Below the pieces are notes generated by a model, which was given only the letters and a program-made list of their open reading frames with translations, was not told where the DNA came from and ran no database searches. Below, in pieces: positions 17,536 through 26,414 of a DNA stretch of 64,000 nt (positions are counted from its first letter, which is position 1; every line of letters begins with the position of its first letter). Made by a program: the position numbers and the translations under genes. The stretch is from Azotobacter salinestris (GTDB taxonomy: Bacteria > Pseudomonadota > Gammaproteobacteria > Pseudomonadales > Pseudomonadaceae), in NCBI RefSeq assembly GCF_009363155.1, contig NZ_CP045302.1:2080001-2144000 (forward strand). Reading direction: 5' to 3'.

Positions 17536-19473
17536 ATGAGCAAGACGGACGCCTTCGCCGAGGCCGGCAAGACCGCGGTCATGCAGAACATCCAGGGCAC
17601 CATGCAGTTCCTCCTCCAGTATCCGCCGTTCGACCAGATGGAGAGCAGCCATCTGGCCTATCTGGTTGAGCATTGCCGGCTGCGCTTCTATGCAGCGGGC
17701 GACTCCATCGTCAAGCCGGCCGACGGACGGGTCGAGCACCTGTGCATCATCAAGCAGGGCCATGTCCTCGGCCAGCGCCCGAGCCTCTCCGGCAACGGCA
17801 TCGACACCACCATGGAGGTCGCCCCTGGCGAGTGCTTCCCGGTGGCGGCGATGGTCGGCGAACGGCCGACCCGTACCGACTACATCGCCGCCGAAGACAC
17901 CTTCTGCCTGCTTCTCGAACGCCAGGCCTTCGCCAAGCTGCTGACCAGCTCGGACCCGTTCCGCGACTTCGCCCTGCGCGGGGTCAGCAGCCTGCTCGAC
18001 CTGGTCAACCAGCAGGTCCAGCTCAAGGCTGCGGAAACCCTCGGCGCGCAGTATTCGCTGGATACCCGCCTCGGCGAGCTGGCGGCGCGCCGCCCGGTCT
18101 TCTGTACCGCCGGCACCAGTCTGCGCGAAGCCGTTCGGCTGATGAACGAGCAGCACGTCGGCAGCCTGGTGATGGTCGACGAGGCCGAATACCCAATCGG
18201 CATCTTCACCCTGCGCGACCTGCGCCAGGTGATCGCCGAGGGCAGCGGCGACCTCGCTCAGCCGCTGGAGGAGGTGATGGTCCACGATCCGGCCCGCCTG
18301 CCGCCGTCGGCTACCGCCTTCGACGCCGCCCTGACCATGACCCAGCGGCATATCGCGCATATCTGCGTGGTGGAGCACGATCGCCTGGTGGGGGTGATTT
18401 CCGAGCGCGACCTGTTCTCCCTGCAGCGCGTCGATCTGGTGCATCTGGCGCGCACCATCAGCAGCGCCAGCAGCGTGGCCGTCCTGGCGGCGCTGCGCAG
18501 CGACATCGCCCGCCTGATCGACCACATGCTCGCCCACGGTGCCAGCCCGGCGCAGTTGACCCACATCATCACCCAGCTCAACGACCATACCGTGAGCCGG
18601 GTGATCGAGCTGATGATCGAGAAGCACGGCGGTCCGGGCGTGCCCTTCACCTGGCTGGCATTCGGCAGCGAGGGGCGTCGCGAGCAGACCCTGCACACCG
18701 ACCAGGACAACGGCATCCTCTTCGAGGCGGCCAACTCCGGCGAGGCCGAAGCCATCCGCCAGCGCCTGCTGCCACTGGCCCGCGAAATCAACCTGGCCCT
18801 CGACCGGTGCGGCTTCAGCCTGTGCAAGGGCAACGTCATGGCCGGCAACCCCGAGCTGTGCCTGTCGCGCCAGGAGTGGCTGCGCCGCTTCACCGGCATC
18901 ATCCAGTCACCGAGCGCCGAAAATCTGCTGCGCTCGACGATCTTCTTCGACCTGCGCCCGGTCTGGGGAACGACCCAAGGCTGCCGGGAGCTCATCGACA
19001 GCCTGCTGGCGATGATCGCCGAGAACACCCTGTTTCAGCGCATGATGGCCGGCAATGCCCTGCAGCATCGCCCGCCGATCGGCCGCTTCCTGCGCGACTT
19101 CGTGGTGGCCAGCCGCGGCGCAGAGAAGGACACCCTGGATCTCAAGGTGGAAGGCCTGACCCCCTTCGTCGACGGCGCGCGCATCCTCGCCCTGGCCAAC
19201 GGCATCCACGACAGCAATACCCTCGAGCGCTTCCGCCAGCTGGCGGCGAAGGGGGTGATCGAGCCCAAGAATGCGGCGTCCTACGAGGAGGCCTACCACT
19301 TCATCCAGCTGATGCGCATGCAGCACCACCAGCGGCAGCAGCACGAAGGCCGCAAGCTCAGCAACCGCCTCGATCCGGATACCCTCAACAGCCTCGATCA
19401 GCGCATACTGCGGGAATCCTTCCGCCAGGCGCAGCGCCTGCAGAGCCGACTGAGCGTGCGATATCAGCTATGA
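17536..19473 (+). CDS. DUF294 nucleotidyltransferase-like protein with cNMP and CBS domains
   Basis: Domains in order: a cyclic-nucleotide-binding-like beta barrel (about 25-145), two CBS repeats (about 175-295) that usually sense adenosine nucleotides, a DUF294 nucleotidyltransferase domain with GSEGRREQT and TDQDNG (377-393) carrying the glycine-serine and acidic metal residues, and a helical C-terminal domain (about 490-640). The 645-residue protein is probably a cytosolic signal integrator, like the GlnD-related uridylyltransferases. It overlaps an exonuclease gene by 4 bases and faces a sodium:solute symporter operon; this neighbourhood is conserved in Pseudomonas and Vibrio near acetate genes. 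Good AAGGAGA ribosome-binding site. Target unknown. Confidence 0.88.
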   Translation: MSKTDAFAEAGKTAVMQNIQGTMQFLLQYPPFDQMESSHLAYLVEHCRLRFYAAGDSIVKPADGRVEHLCIIKQGHVLGQRPSLSGNGIDTTMEVAPGECFPVAAMVGERPTRTDYIAAEDTFCLLLERQAFAKLLTSSDPFRDFALRGVSSLLDLVNQQVQLKAAETLGAQYSLDTRLGELAARRPVFCTAGTSLREAVRLMNEQHVGSLVMVDEAEYPIGIFTLRDLRQVIAEGSGDLAQPLEEVMVHDPARLPPSATAFDAALTMTQRHIAHICVVEHDRLVGVISERDLFSLQRVDLVHLARTISSASSVAVLAALRSDIARLIDHMLAHGASPAQLTHIITQLNDHTVSRVIELMIEKHGGPGVPFTWLAFGSEGRREQTLHTDQDNGILFEAANSGEAEAIRQRLLPLAREINLALDRCGFSLCKGNVMAGNPELCLSRQEWLRRFTGIIQSPSAENLLRSTIFFDLRPVWGTTQGCRELIDSLLAMIAENTLFQRMMAGNALQHRPPIGRFLRDFVVASRGAEKDTLDLKVEGLTPFVDGARILALANGIHDSNTLERFRQLAAKGVIEPKNAASYEEAYHFIQLMRMQHHQRQQHEGRKLSNRLDPDTLNSLDQRILRESFRQAQRLQSRLSVRYQL

Positions 19474-20192
19474 ATCCGTTTGCCTTCCTGTCTTCCCTGG
19501 GCATCGACAGGCCGTCGCTCGACGACGGCCAGCGGCGGCGCCTGCGCCGCCTGCCGGCACCGCCGCACCTGGACAGCCGCCCGCTGCACGCCCAGCGCTT
19601 CGTGGTACTCGACCTGGAGACCACCGGCCTCAACGTCGACCGCGACATCGTCCTGTCGATCGGCGCCGTGGTCATCGAGAACGACGCCATCGACCTGGCC
19701 CACCAGTTCGAGTGCACCCTGCAGCGCCGCCTGAGAACCGTGACCGAGAGCGTGCTGATCCACGGTATCGCGCCCAGCGCCCTGGCCGGCGGTACCGTTC
19801 CGGCCGAAGCGCTGCTGCAGTTCATGGAGTATGCCGGCGACTGCGTATTTCTCGCCTTCCATGCGCCCTTCGACCAGCGCATGCTGAGCCGCGCCCTGAA
19901 GAACGAACTCGGCTACACGCTGCGTCATCCCTTTCTCGACGTCGCCGACCTCGCGCCCATGTTGTTCCCCGAGGCACTCGTCCATCCGGGAGGTCTGGAC
20001 CAGTGGATCCAGTACTTCAAGCTCGACATGCCCCAGCGCCACCACGCCTCGGCCGATGCCCTGGCTACCGCGGAGATCGCCCTGATCCTGTTCAACCGCG
20101 CCCGGCGCATGGCCCTCGACAACATGGCCGAGCTGGGCGAGCGGGCTGCCCGCTGGCATCGCTCGCGCCGCGCCGTCCATCACTCCCTCTGA
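19470..20192 (+). CDS. DEDDh 3'-5' exonuclease (DnaQ-like)
   Basis: A 240-residue protein with the exonuclease motifs of the DNA polymerase III epsilon superfamily: LDLETTG (Asp48, Glu50), an acidic residue in AFHAPFDQRM and the final HHASADALATA with the catalytic His-Asp pair. It is not the replicative epsilon subunit, because it lacks its context and has a long basic N-terminus. Start overlaps the DUF294 protein stop (ATGA), so the two are coupled. The pairing recurs beside acetate-type symporters, but a mechanistic link is unproven. Confidence 0.87.
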   Translation: MNPFAFLSSLGIDRPSLDDGQRRRLRRLPAPPHLDSRPLHAQRFVVLDLETTGLNVDRDIVLSIGAVVIENDAIDLAHQFECTLQRRLRTVTESVLIHGIAPSALAGGTVPAEALLQFMEYAGDCVFLAFHAPFDQRMLSRALKNELGYTLRHPFLDVADLAPMLFPEALVHPGGLDQWIQYFKLDMPQRHHASADALATAEIALILFNRARRMALDNMAELGERAARWHRSRRAVHHSL

Positions 20193-20259
20193 GCGATAAC
20201 TCGCGATCTTGCTTGCGCGATCAGTCCGGAGAAACGTGTCCGATTTCGCCAGGTCATTG

Positions 20260-20293
20260 CTCTCCCGTTTGCGCGAGAGGATTAGGGAGAGAG
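20260..20293. repeat. CTCTCCC/GAGAG-type dispersed palindrome
   Basis: CTCTCCCG ... CGCGAGAG followed by GATTAGGGAGAGAG is a degraded copy of the CTCTCCC-GGGAGAGGG elements frequent between genes in this group. The 216-bp gap otherwise holds only the terminator at 20357-20386. Confidence 0.4.
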
Positions 20294-20356
20294 GTATTGT
20301 CACGACCCAGCCCTCTCCTCCGGCCTAGGCATCTGCACGCTGGTCTTTCTTTCGCA

Positions 20357-20386
20357 CAAAAAAAACCAGCGCCCGAAGGCGCTGGT
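20357..20386 (-). terminator. Rho-independent terminator of the symporter operon
   Basis: On the minus strand ACCAGCGCC and GGCGCTGGT form a 9-bp stem with a TTCG tetraloop, directly followed by seven or more Ts (20364-20358). It lies 22 bases after the symporter stop. Confidence 0.9.
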
Positions 20387-20408
20387 CTTCCTGCTGCAGG
20401 TCAGGCGA

Positions 20409-22178
20409 TCAGTGGGCGATGGCCGCACCGGCACCACGCGGAATGCGGATGTCCTCGATCAGTTCCTGAATCTGTGCCGGCGGCGGCGCGGTGATCATCG
20501 ACACGACATAGGTCACGATCACGTTGAAGATCATGCCCAGGGTGCCGATCCCTTCCGGGGAGATCCCGAACCACCAGTGCTGGGCATTGTCCAGCGACGG
20601 GTTGATGAACTTGAAGTAGACGATGTAAGCGAAGGTGAACGTCAGACCGACGATCATGCCGGCAATCGCCCCCTGCTTGTTCGCTCGCTTGGAGAAGATC
20701 CCCAGGACGATGGCCGGGAAGAACGAGGCCGCGGCCAGACCGAAGGCGAACGCCACCACCTGTGCCACGAAGGCTGGCGGATAGATGCCGAAGATACCCG
20801 CCACGACCACCGCGACCGCTGCCGCGACCCGTGCCGCCAGCAACTCCTGTTTCTCGCTGATCTTCGGCATCAGCGTGCTCTTCAGCAGGTCGTGGGAGAT
20901 CGAGGTGGAGATCACCAGCAAGAGACCGGCGGCGGTGGACAGCGCGGCGGCCAGACCGCCGGCGGCGATCAGGGCGACCACCCAGCCCGGCAGATTGGCG
21001 ATTTCCGGGTTGGCCAGAACCATGATGTCGCGGTCCACATACAGCTCGGTCGCGGCAGGGGTCGGAGCGTTGGTCACCTGGCGCTCGCCATGCTCGCCCG
21101 GCGCCTTGTCGAAGGTCGGCGCACCGGCGAACGGGGCACCCGGGCCGTACTGGATCTTGCCGTCGTCGTTTTTGTCCAGCCAGGCCACCAGACCGGCCTT
21201 CTCCCAGGTCTTGAACCAGCTCGGCACCTCGGCGTAGCTCACGCCCGGAATGCTGGTCAGCAGGTTGGTGCGGGCGAAGGCGGCCAGCGCCGGTGCAGTG
21301 GTGTAGAGGATGGCGATGAACAGCAGGGCCCAGGCAGCGGACTTACGGGCATCGCGCACCGTCGGGGTGGTGAAGAAGCGCACGATCACGTGGGGCAGGC
21401 CGGCGGTGCCGACCATGAGTGCCATGGTGATGAAGAACACGTCGATGGTGGACTTGGTACCGTCGGTATAGATGTTGAAGCCCAGTTCGGTACCCAGGCC
21501 GTTCAGCTTGTCCAGCAGGTAGGTGTCGCTGCCCAGCACGGTGCTGCCGAAGCCCAGCTGCGGGATCGGGTTGCCGGTCAGCATCATCGACAGGAAGATC
21601 GCCGGCACCATGTAGGCGAACATCATCACGCAGTATTGCGCCACCTGGGTGTAGGTGATGCCCTTCATGCCGCCGAGCACGGAATAGAAGAACACGATGG
21701 CCATGCCGATGATCACGCCGGTGTTGATGTCCACTTCCAGGTAGCGGGAGAACACGATGCCGACGCCACGCATCTGACCTGCCACATAGGTGAAGGAAAT
21801 GAAGATCACGCAGATCACCGCCACCAGACGTGCGGTGGACGAGTAGTAGCGCGCACCGATGAAGTCCGGCACGGTGAACTTGCCGAACTTGCGCAGGTAG
21901 GGCGCCAGGCACATGGCCAGCAGCACGTAGCCGCCGGTCCAGCCCATCAGGTAGACGCTGCCATCCAGGCCGACGAAGGAGATGATGCCGGCCATGGAGA
22001 TGAAGGATGCCGCCGACATCCAGTCGGCGCCGGTGGCCATGCCGTTGAGCACCGGGTGCACGCCCTTGCTGGCGACGTAGTATTCGCTGGTGGATCCGGC
22101 GCGGGTGTAGATCGCGATGCCGATGTACAGCGCAAAGGTCGCGCCGACAAAGAGGTAGATCAGGGTTTGGGTGTCCAT
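20409..22178 (-). CDS. Sodium:solute (acetate-type) symporter, large subunit
   Basis: A 589-residue member of the sodium:solute symporter family with about 13 membrane helices. It belongs with the ActP-like transporters that pair with a small DUF4212 subunit (VC_2705 type) rather than with classical YjcH-ActP. Compared with short ActP it has an extra extramembrane stretch at about residues 312-395 holding DKNDDGKI (335-342), which matches positions 1, 3, 5, 6 and 8 of a calcium-binding EF-hand loop but lacks the glutamate at 12. Substrate is probably acetate or another short carboxylate, inferred from the family. It follows the small subunit by 10 bases and ends at a strong terminator. Confidence 0.88.
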   Translation of the reverse strand: MDTQTLIYLFVGATFALYIGIAIYTRAGSTSEYYVASKGVHPVLNGMATGADWMSAASFISMAGIISFVGLDGSVYLMGWTGGYVLLAMCLAPYLRKFGKFTVPDFIGARYYSSTARLVAVICVIFISFTYVAGQMRGVGIVFSRYLEVDINTGVIIGMAIVFFYSVLGGMKGITYTQVAQYCVMMFAYMVPAIFLSMMLTGNPIPQLGFGSTVLGSDTYLLDKLNGLGTELGFNIYTDGTKSTIDVFFITMALMVGTAGLPHVIVRFFTTPTVRDARKSAAWALLFIAILYTTAPALAAFARTNLLTSIPGVSYAEVPSWFKTWEKAGLVAWLDKNDDGKIQYGPGAPFAGAPTFDKAPGEHGERQVTNAPTPAATELYVDRDIMVLANPEIANLPGWVVALIAAGGLAAALSTAAGLLLVISTSISHDLLKSTLMPKISEKQELLAARVAAAVAVVVAGIFGIYPPAFVAQVVAFAFGLAAASFFPAIVLGIFSKRANKQGAIAGMIVGLTFTFAYIVYFKFINPSLDNAQHWWFGISPEGIGTLGMIFNVIVTYVVSMITAPPPAQIQELIEDIRIPRGAGAAIAH

Positions 22179-22188
22179 GCTCGGCGCC

Positions 22189-22458
22189 TCAGTCTTCGTG
22201 GAAATCGTGCTTGCGGTCGAGCTGATTCATCTTCCACACGTAGAAGGCGATCAGACCGAGGAAGCCGAAGATGGAACCCTGCTGGGCGAACCAGAAGCCG
22301 AGCGGGAAGCCGAAGAACTGTATGGCATTGAGCTGTTCGACGAACAGGATGCCGCAGCCGAACGAGATGAAGAACCAGATGGCCAGCAGTATCAACATCA
22401 ACCGCAGGTTTTCTTGCCAGTAGGCCTGTGCGGCTTCTGGCCGTTTGGGGGACGACAT
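22189..22458 (-). CDS. DUF4212 symporter small subunit
   Basis: An 89-residue protein with two membrane helices and the family marks YWQENLRLMLILLAIWF and FGFPLGFWFAQQGSI. DUF4212 proteins are always found just before VC_2705-type sodium:solute symporters and are taken to be their small subunit. The last residues (KMNQLDRKHDFHED) are charged and cytoplasmic. First gene of the two-gene operon, with a GGAGT ribosome-binding site. Confidence 0.9.
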   Translation of the reverse strand: MSSPKRPEAAQAYWQENLRLMLILLAIWFFISFGCGILFVEQLNAIQFFGFPLGFWFAQQGSIFGFLGLIAFYVWKMNQLDRKHDFHED

Positions 22459-22527
22459 GGGGCAGTACTCCTAATTGTTTTTGTTATGGCCTAGAGAAAC
22501 TAGCAGGGCTGGCAAATCCCGCTTTAA

Positions 22528-22549
22528 GACTTTGGTATAGACGAAAGTC
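22528..22549. promoter_or_regulatory. Inverted repeat upstream of the symporter operon
   Basis: GACTTT (22528-22533) and AAAGTC (22544-22549), separated by 10 bases, lie about 70 bases upstream of the small subunit. The half-site spacing equals about one and a half helical turns, typical of a dimeric regulator. A LuxR-type response regulator that controls acetate genes in this group (CrbR/ErdR) is a plausible but unproven binder. Confidence 0.4.
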
Positions 22550-22688
22550 CCAGCAAAGAGCTTGACTAACCGAAACGCCTCTAGAACACAGCCTTGCGCC
22601 ATTGTCCTTCCGCGCTCGACCGGGCCGGACGCTGCGGCTCGCCCTGCTTCGCGCTTATGATGCCCCGCTCTGCCGAAAAGGACTCTCC

Positions 22689-23579
22689 ATGCGCCCGCTG
22701 TTCACCGCCCTTGGCGTCCTCCTGCTGCTGCTGATCGATACCCTGCTGATGATCGTCCCGCTGCTGCTGCTCGCCCTGCTCAGGCTGATCCTGCCCGGCC
22801 ATCGCCTGCGGGCGCGCTGCGCGCAAGGCGTGATGTGGTGCGCCGAAACCTGGGCACGGATCGGCAAGCGGATCTTCGCCGGGCTCACCCCCACCGTCTG
22901 GGACATCCGCGGCAGCGCCGGGCTGCGGCGCGACCGTTCCTACCTGCTGGTGTGCAACCACCAGAGCTGGGTGGACATCCCCGCGCTGATGCAGGCCCTC
23001 GGCGGTCGGGCGCCCTTCTTCAAGTTCTTCCTCAAGCAGGAGCTGATCTGGGTGCCCTTCCTCGGGCTGGCCTTCTGGGCCCTCGACTACCCCTTCATGA
23101 AGCGCCACTCCAAGGCCTACCTGGAGCGGCACCCGGAAAAACGCGGCGAGGACCTGGAAATCACCCGGCGCGCCTGCGGGCGCTTTCGCGACACTCCGGT
23201 CACGCTGGTCAATTACCTGGAGGGCACCCGTTTCACGCCGCTCAAGCACGCCCAGCAGGCTTCGCCCTACCGCCACCTGCTGCGCCCCAAGGCGGGCGGA
23301 GTGGCCTTCGCCCTCGCCAGCCTCGGCCCGCAGCTGGATGCGCTGCTGGACGTCACCCTGGTCTATCCCGGTCCGCGCGTTCCCGGCTTCTGGGAGCTGA
23401 TCAGCTGCCAGGTGCCGCGGGTGATCGTCGACATCCGGATCCGCGAACTGGACCCGGCCCTCTGGCAGGGCGACTACCAGAACGATGCAGACTTCCGCCA
23501 GTACATGCAGGCCTGGGTGACCCGCCTGTGGGAGGAGAAGGACGCGCACATCGGCCGGCTGCGCGGCGTCCCGGCCTGA
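22689..23579 (+). CDS. Lysophospholipid acyltransferase, YihG-like
   Basis: A 296-residue inner-membrane acyltransferase with two N-terminal hydrophobic helices, the catalytic NHQSWVD (His91 to Asp96), FFLKQELIWVPFLG and LEGTRFTP (Glu178-Arg181). These are the features of YihG/YihF-type PlsC relatives, which acylate lysophosphatidic acid and tune phospholipid chain composition. Start at 22689 follows an AAAAGGA site; upstream in-frame codons do not look like this family. Converges on the TraX gene with a 3-bp gap. Confidence 0.88.
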   Translation: MRPLFTALGVLLLLLIDTLLMIVPLLLLALLRLILPGHRLRARCAQGVMWCAETWARIGKRIFAGLTPTVWDIRGSAGLRRDRSYLLVCNHQSWVDIPALMQALGGRAPFFKFFLKQELIWVPFLGLAFWALDYPFMKRHSKAYLERHPEKRGEDLEITRRACGRFRDTPVTLVNYLEGTRFTPLKHAQQASPYRHLLRPKAGGVAFALASLGPQLDALLDVTLVYPGPRVPGFWELISCQVPRVIVDIRIRELDPALWQGDYQNDADFRQYMQAWVTRLWEEKDAHIGRLRGVPA

Positions 23580-23582
23580 CCC

Positions 23583-24305
23583 TCAGCCACCCTGGCGCAG
23601 CCACTCGCGCAGCCCGTGGAGCAGCAGGAAATGCGCCGGATAGAAGGCATAGGCCCAACGCCGCAGCGCCGGCACCGGGAAGCCGGGCGCCAGTCGCAGC
23701 AGGGCCAGTCCCAGGGGCGCGGCGAAAAAACAGGCGAGGATCACCGAGAGGGCGAAGGGCTGCCCGAGCAGCGCATCGACATAGATCGGCGGCCAGTAAT
23801 TGGCTACTACCGTCACCCCCGCCGGCAGCAGCCAAGCCCAGCACGGACGCTGCAGGGCGAGCAGAAAGGCGCCCGGCAGGAGCACGCCGAAGGTGCCGAA
23901 CATCAGCCGCTCGTTCAGCGCCACCGCCAGCACCAGGGCGGCGACGGCGAGCAGGCGCTCGGCCGGCGGGCACGGGAGCGCGCCGTTGGCCAGCAGCAGA
24001 CCGAGCGCCAGGGTCGGCAGCACGTTGAAGCTGTCCGGCGCGCCGACCAGCAGCCGGTACGGCCACTCGGAGAGCAGGGCGAAGACTAGCAACCAGCCGC
24101 AATAGCGGGCCAGGGCCAGGCGCCGCAGCGGCTCCGGACGGGGCCGAACCAGGTTGACGGCGAGAATCAGGCAGAAGAAGGGAAACGCCAGCCGGCCCGG
24201 CACATACAGCCAGATCTGCGCCGGCCAGACCAGGCGCAGATGGTCGAGCAGCATGCTGGCGAACGCCAGCCACTTGAGCAGATCGAGCGCCGCATCGCGT
24301 GCCAC
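23583..24305 (-). CDS. TraX family protein
   Basis: About 240 residues with eight or so membrane helices and the TraX pattern: DLLKWLAFASMLLDH at the start, GRLAFPFFCLILAVN, then LSEWPYR, NVLPTLALG and a final WAYAFYPAHFLLLHGLREWL. TraX of the F plasmid N-acetylates pilin, and chromosomal relatives are acyltransferases of unknown substrate. I use the GTG at 24305; no strong ribosome-binding site is visible and the frame stays open further upstream, so the start is uncertain. It follows the small secreted protein by 64 bases, same strand. Confidence 0.8.
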   Translation of the reverse strand: MARDAALDLLKWLAFASMLLDHLRLVWPAQIWLYVPGRLAFPFFCLILAVNLVRPRPEPLRRLALARYCGWLLVFALLSEWPYRLLVGAPDSFNVLPTLALGLLLANGALPCPPAERLLAVAALVLAVALNERLMFGTFGVLLPGAFLLALQRPCWAWLLPAGVTVVANYWPPIYVDALLGQPFALSVILACFFAAPLGLALLRLAPGFPVPALRRWAYAFYPAHFLLLHGLREWLRQGG

Positions 24306-24369
24306 GGGCGACCCGGTGAGGGCTACCGGGCCTGCCGCCAGCCTCAGGGTCGGCACCGCCCGCCCGGCC

Positions 24370-24675
24370 TCACTGCTTCTGGTTGAGCTGCGACAGGCAG
24401 TTGCTGGAACTCTTGAGCAAGCGCTCCTGCATCGGCTCCGGCACCTGCTGCGCACCCTGCAGCTCGCGCAGCTCGGCACTGCTGAACTCGGCGGCAACGC
24501 GGTCGGCCGAGCACTCGCAGTAGCGCCTCGCCGGGCCTTCCTCATGCCGGGCCGTGGCACCGGTCAGACAATCGCGGATGAACGCCTCGCGGGCGCCGCC
24601 GGGCCACTCGCCGGCGACCGCCGGCAGGGCACCGGCGAGGGTCAGCAGGAAGACGGGCAGAGAGAGGGAACGCAT
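24370..24675 (-). CDS. Small secreted cysteine-containing protein, unknown function
   Basis: 101 residues: a clear signal peptide (MRSLSLPVFLLTLAGALPAVAG) followed by a mature domain of about 79 residues with four cysteines at 36, 53, 55 and 93. The CEC spacing and the late cysteine suggest two disulfides in the periplasm. It has an AGGAGA ribosome-binding site and sits directly upstream of the TraX gene. I recognise it only as a conserved hypothetical type in this group; no function is proposed. Confidence 0.75.
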   Translation of the reverse strand: MRSLSLPVFLLTLAGALPAVAGEWPGGAREAFIRDCLTGATARHEEGPARRYCECSADRVAAEFSSAELRELQGAQQVPEPMQERLLKSSSNCLSQLNQKQ

Positions 24676-24845
24676 CGCTGATCTCCTTTTCCTCTTCGGA
24701 CGGGCCCGCAGAAGCGGACCTTGAAGTCATAGAAGATCATCGCCGGTTGCACAAGGCCGACGCCTCGCTTCGCCGCGGGCAACGCAGTGGGGAAATCTTC
24801 GCCATCAAGCCCTAAACTGCACGGGCATTCCAGCCAGGACACCCC

Positions 24846-26267
24846 ATGCCCACCGCCTTGCCGCTCTCCCCCCGCACCGCCCGCCTGCTGCCCTGGATCA
24901 TCGCCACCGCCCAATTCATGCCGATGCTCGACGGCACCATCCTCAACACCGCCCTGCCGGCGATGGCCCGGGATCTGGCCGAGGACCCGCTGCGCATGCA
25001 GTCGGTGGTGATCGCCTACATGCTCAGCGTGGCGGTGCTGATGCCGGCCTCCGGGTGGATCTCCGACCGCTTCGGCACCCACCGGGTGTTCCTCGGCTCG
25101 ATCCTGCTGTTCACCCTCGGTTCGCTGCTCTGCGCGCTCTCCGACTCGCTGCTGCAACTGGTCGCCGCACGGGTGGTGCAGGGCTTCGGCGGCGCCCTGA
25201 TGATGCCGGTGGGCCGGCTGGTGGTGCTACGCGCCTATCCGCGCACGGAGCTGGTGCGGGTGCTCAGCTTCGTCACCATGCCGGCGCTGCTCGGCCCGCT
25301 GCTCGGCCCGCCGCTGGGCGGCTGGCTGGTGGAGTACGCCAGCTGGCACTGGATCTTCCTGCTCAACCTGCCGGTCGGCCTGCTCGGCTGTCTGGTCGCC
25401 GTGCGCCTGATGCCCGACCTGCGCGGACTGCAGCGGACACGCTTCGATACTCCGGGCTTTCTGCTGTTCGGTGCCGCCATGCTGCTGATCAGCATCGCCC
25501 TGGAGGGCCTCGGCGAACTGCACCTGCCGCACGCCCGGGTCGTGTTGCTGCTGCTCGCCGGTCTGGCCTGCCTGGCCGCCTACTGGCTGCGCGCCACCTT
25601 CGCCGAGGAGCCGCTGTTCTCGCCCGGCCTGTTCCGCACCCACAGCTTCGCCATCGGCGTGCTCGGCAATCTGTTCACACGCCTGGGCAGCGGCGCCCTG
25701 CCTTTCCTCACCCCGCTGCTGCTGCAGCTCGGTCTGGGCTACTCGCCGAGCCAGGCGGGCATGGCGATGATTCCCGTGGCCCTGAGCTCGATGGCCATGA
25801 AGCCGCTGGCGCCCCGGCTGATCGAACGCCTCGGCTACCGTCGCGTGCTGGTCGGCAACACCCTGCTGATCGGCGCCCTGCTGGCCAGCCTGGCGCTGGT
25901 CGACGGCGATACGCCCTATGCGCTGCTGCTCCTGCATCTGGGGCTGATCGGCGCGGTGAACTCCCTGCAGTTCTCGGCGATGAACACCGTCGCCCTGATC
26001 GACCTGCCCACCCGCGACGCCAGCAGCGGCAACAGCCTGCTGTCGGTGGTGGTCCAGTTGTCCATGAGCCTCGGCGTGGGCATCGGTGCCGCCCTGCTCA
26101 GCGGCTTCAGCGCGGACGGAGCAGCCCAGGGCGGCTCGCTGCTCGCCGCCTTCCAGGCCACCTACGTCTGCGTCGGCCTGCTGGCGATGCTCGGCGCCAC
26201 CCTGTTCTTCCAGTTGCGCCCCGAGGATGGCCGCCCCGGGCGCCGCCACGACGAACTGGCGGATTAG
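24846..26267 (+). CDS. mdtD: DHA2-type MFS multidrug transporter (MdtD-like)
   Basis: A 473-residue inner-membrane protein with about 14 helices. The start PWIIATAQFMPMLDGTILNTALPAMA, motif A-like GWISDRFGTHRVFLG and motif C-like ALLGPLLGPPLGGWLVEYASW identify a drug:proton antiporter of the DHA2 group, closest to MdtD. Such pumps export drugs or metabolites such as siderophore intermediates; the substrate here is unknown. Transcribed divergently from the small secreted protein; no linked regulator. Confidence 0.85.
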   Translation: MPTALPLSPRTARLLPWIIATAQFMPMLDGTILNTALPAMARDLAEDPLRMQSVVIAYMLSVAVLMPASGWISDRFGTHRVFLGSILLFTLGSLLCALSDSLLQLVAARVVQGFGGALMMPVGRLVVLRAYPRTELVRVLSFVTMPALLGPLLGPPLGGWLVEYASWHWIFLLNLPVGLLGCLVAVRLMPDLRGLQRTRFDTPGFLLFGAAMLLISIALEGLGELHLPHARVVLLLLAGLACLAAYWLRATFAEEPLFSPGLFRTHSFAIGVLGNLFTRLGSGALPFLTPLLLQLGLGYSPSQAGMAMIPVALSSMAMKPLAPRLIERLGYRRVLVGNTLLIGALLASLALVDGDTPYALLLLHLGLIGAVNSLQFSAMNTVALIDLPTRDASSGNSLLSVVVQLSMSLGVGIGAALLSGFSADGAAQGGSLLAAFQATYVCVGLLAMLGATLFFQLRPEDGRPGRRHDELAD

Positions 26268-26414
26268 CGACTGGCAGGATCGACCGTTCCGTTCTTCACT
26301 GCTAGAGGGTTCGGCGAAGCCCACGGGGGCACCCTTGGCGGTGCCGGTACGGTCCCAGCTCCGCCCGACGATAGATCGAGCCAGCCTTGAGGAGTCAGGG
26401 GGAGCGCGTCATTC

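Noticed and set aside
20409-22458. Classical yjcH-actP pair
   Set aside because: The small protein fits DUF4212 and the large one the VC_2705-type symporters better, so the actP name was not assigned.
26268-26414. Possible riboswitch or cyclic-di-GMP aptamer before the diguanylate cyclase
   Set aside because: Short GC hairpins exist, but conserved aptamer sequences for GEMM, cobalamin, fluoride or SAM-type riboswitches were not found.
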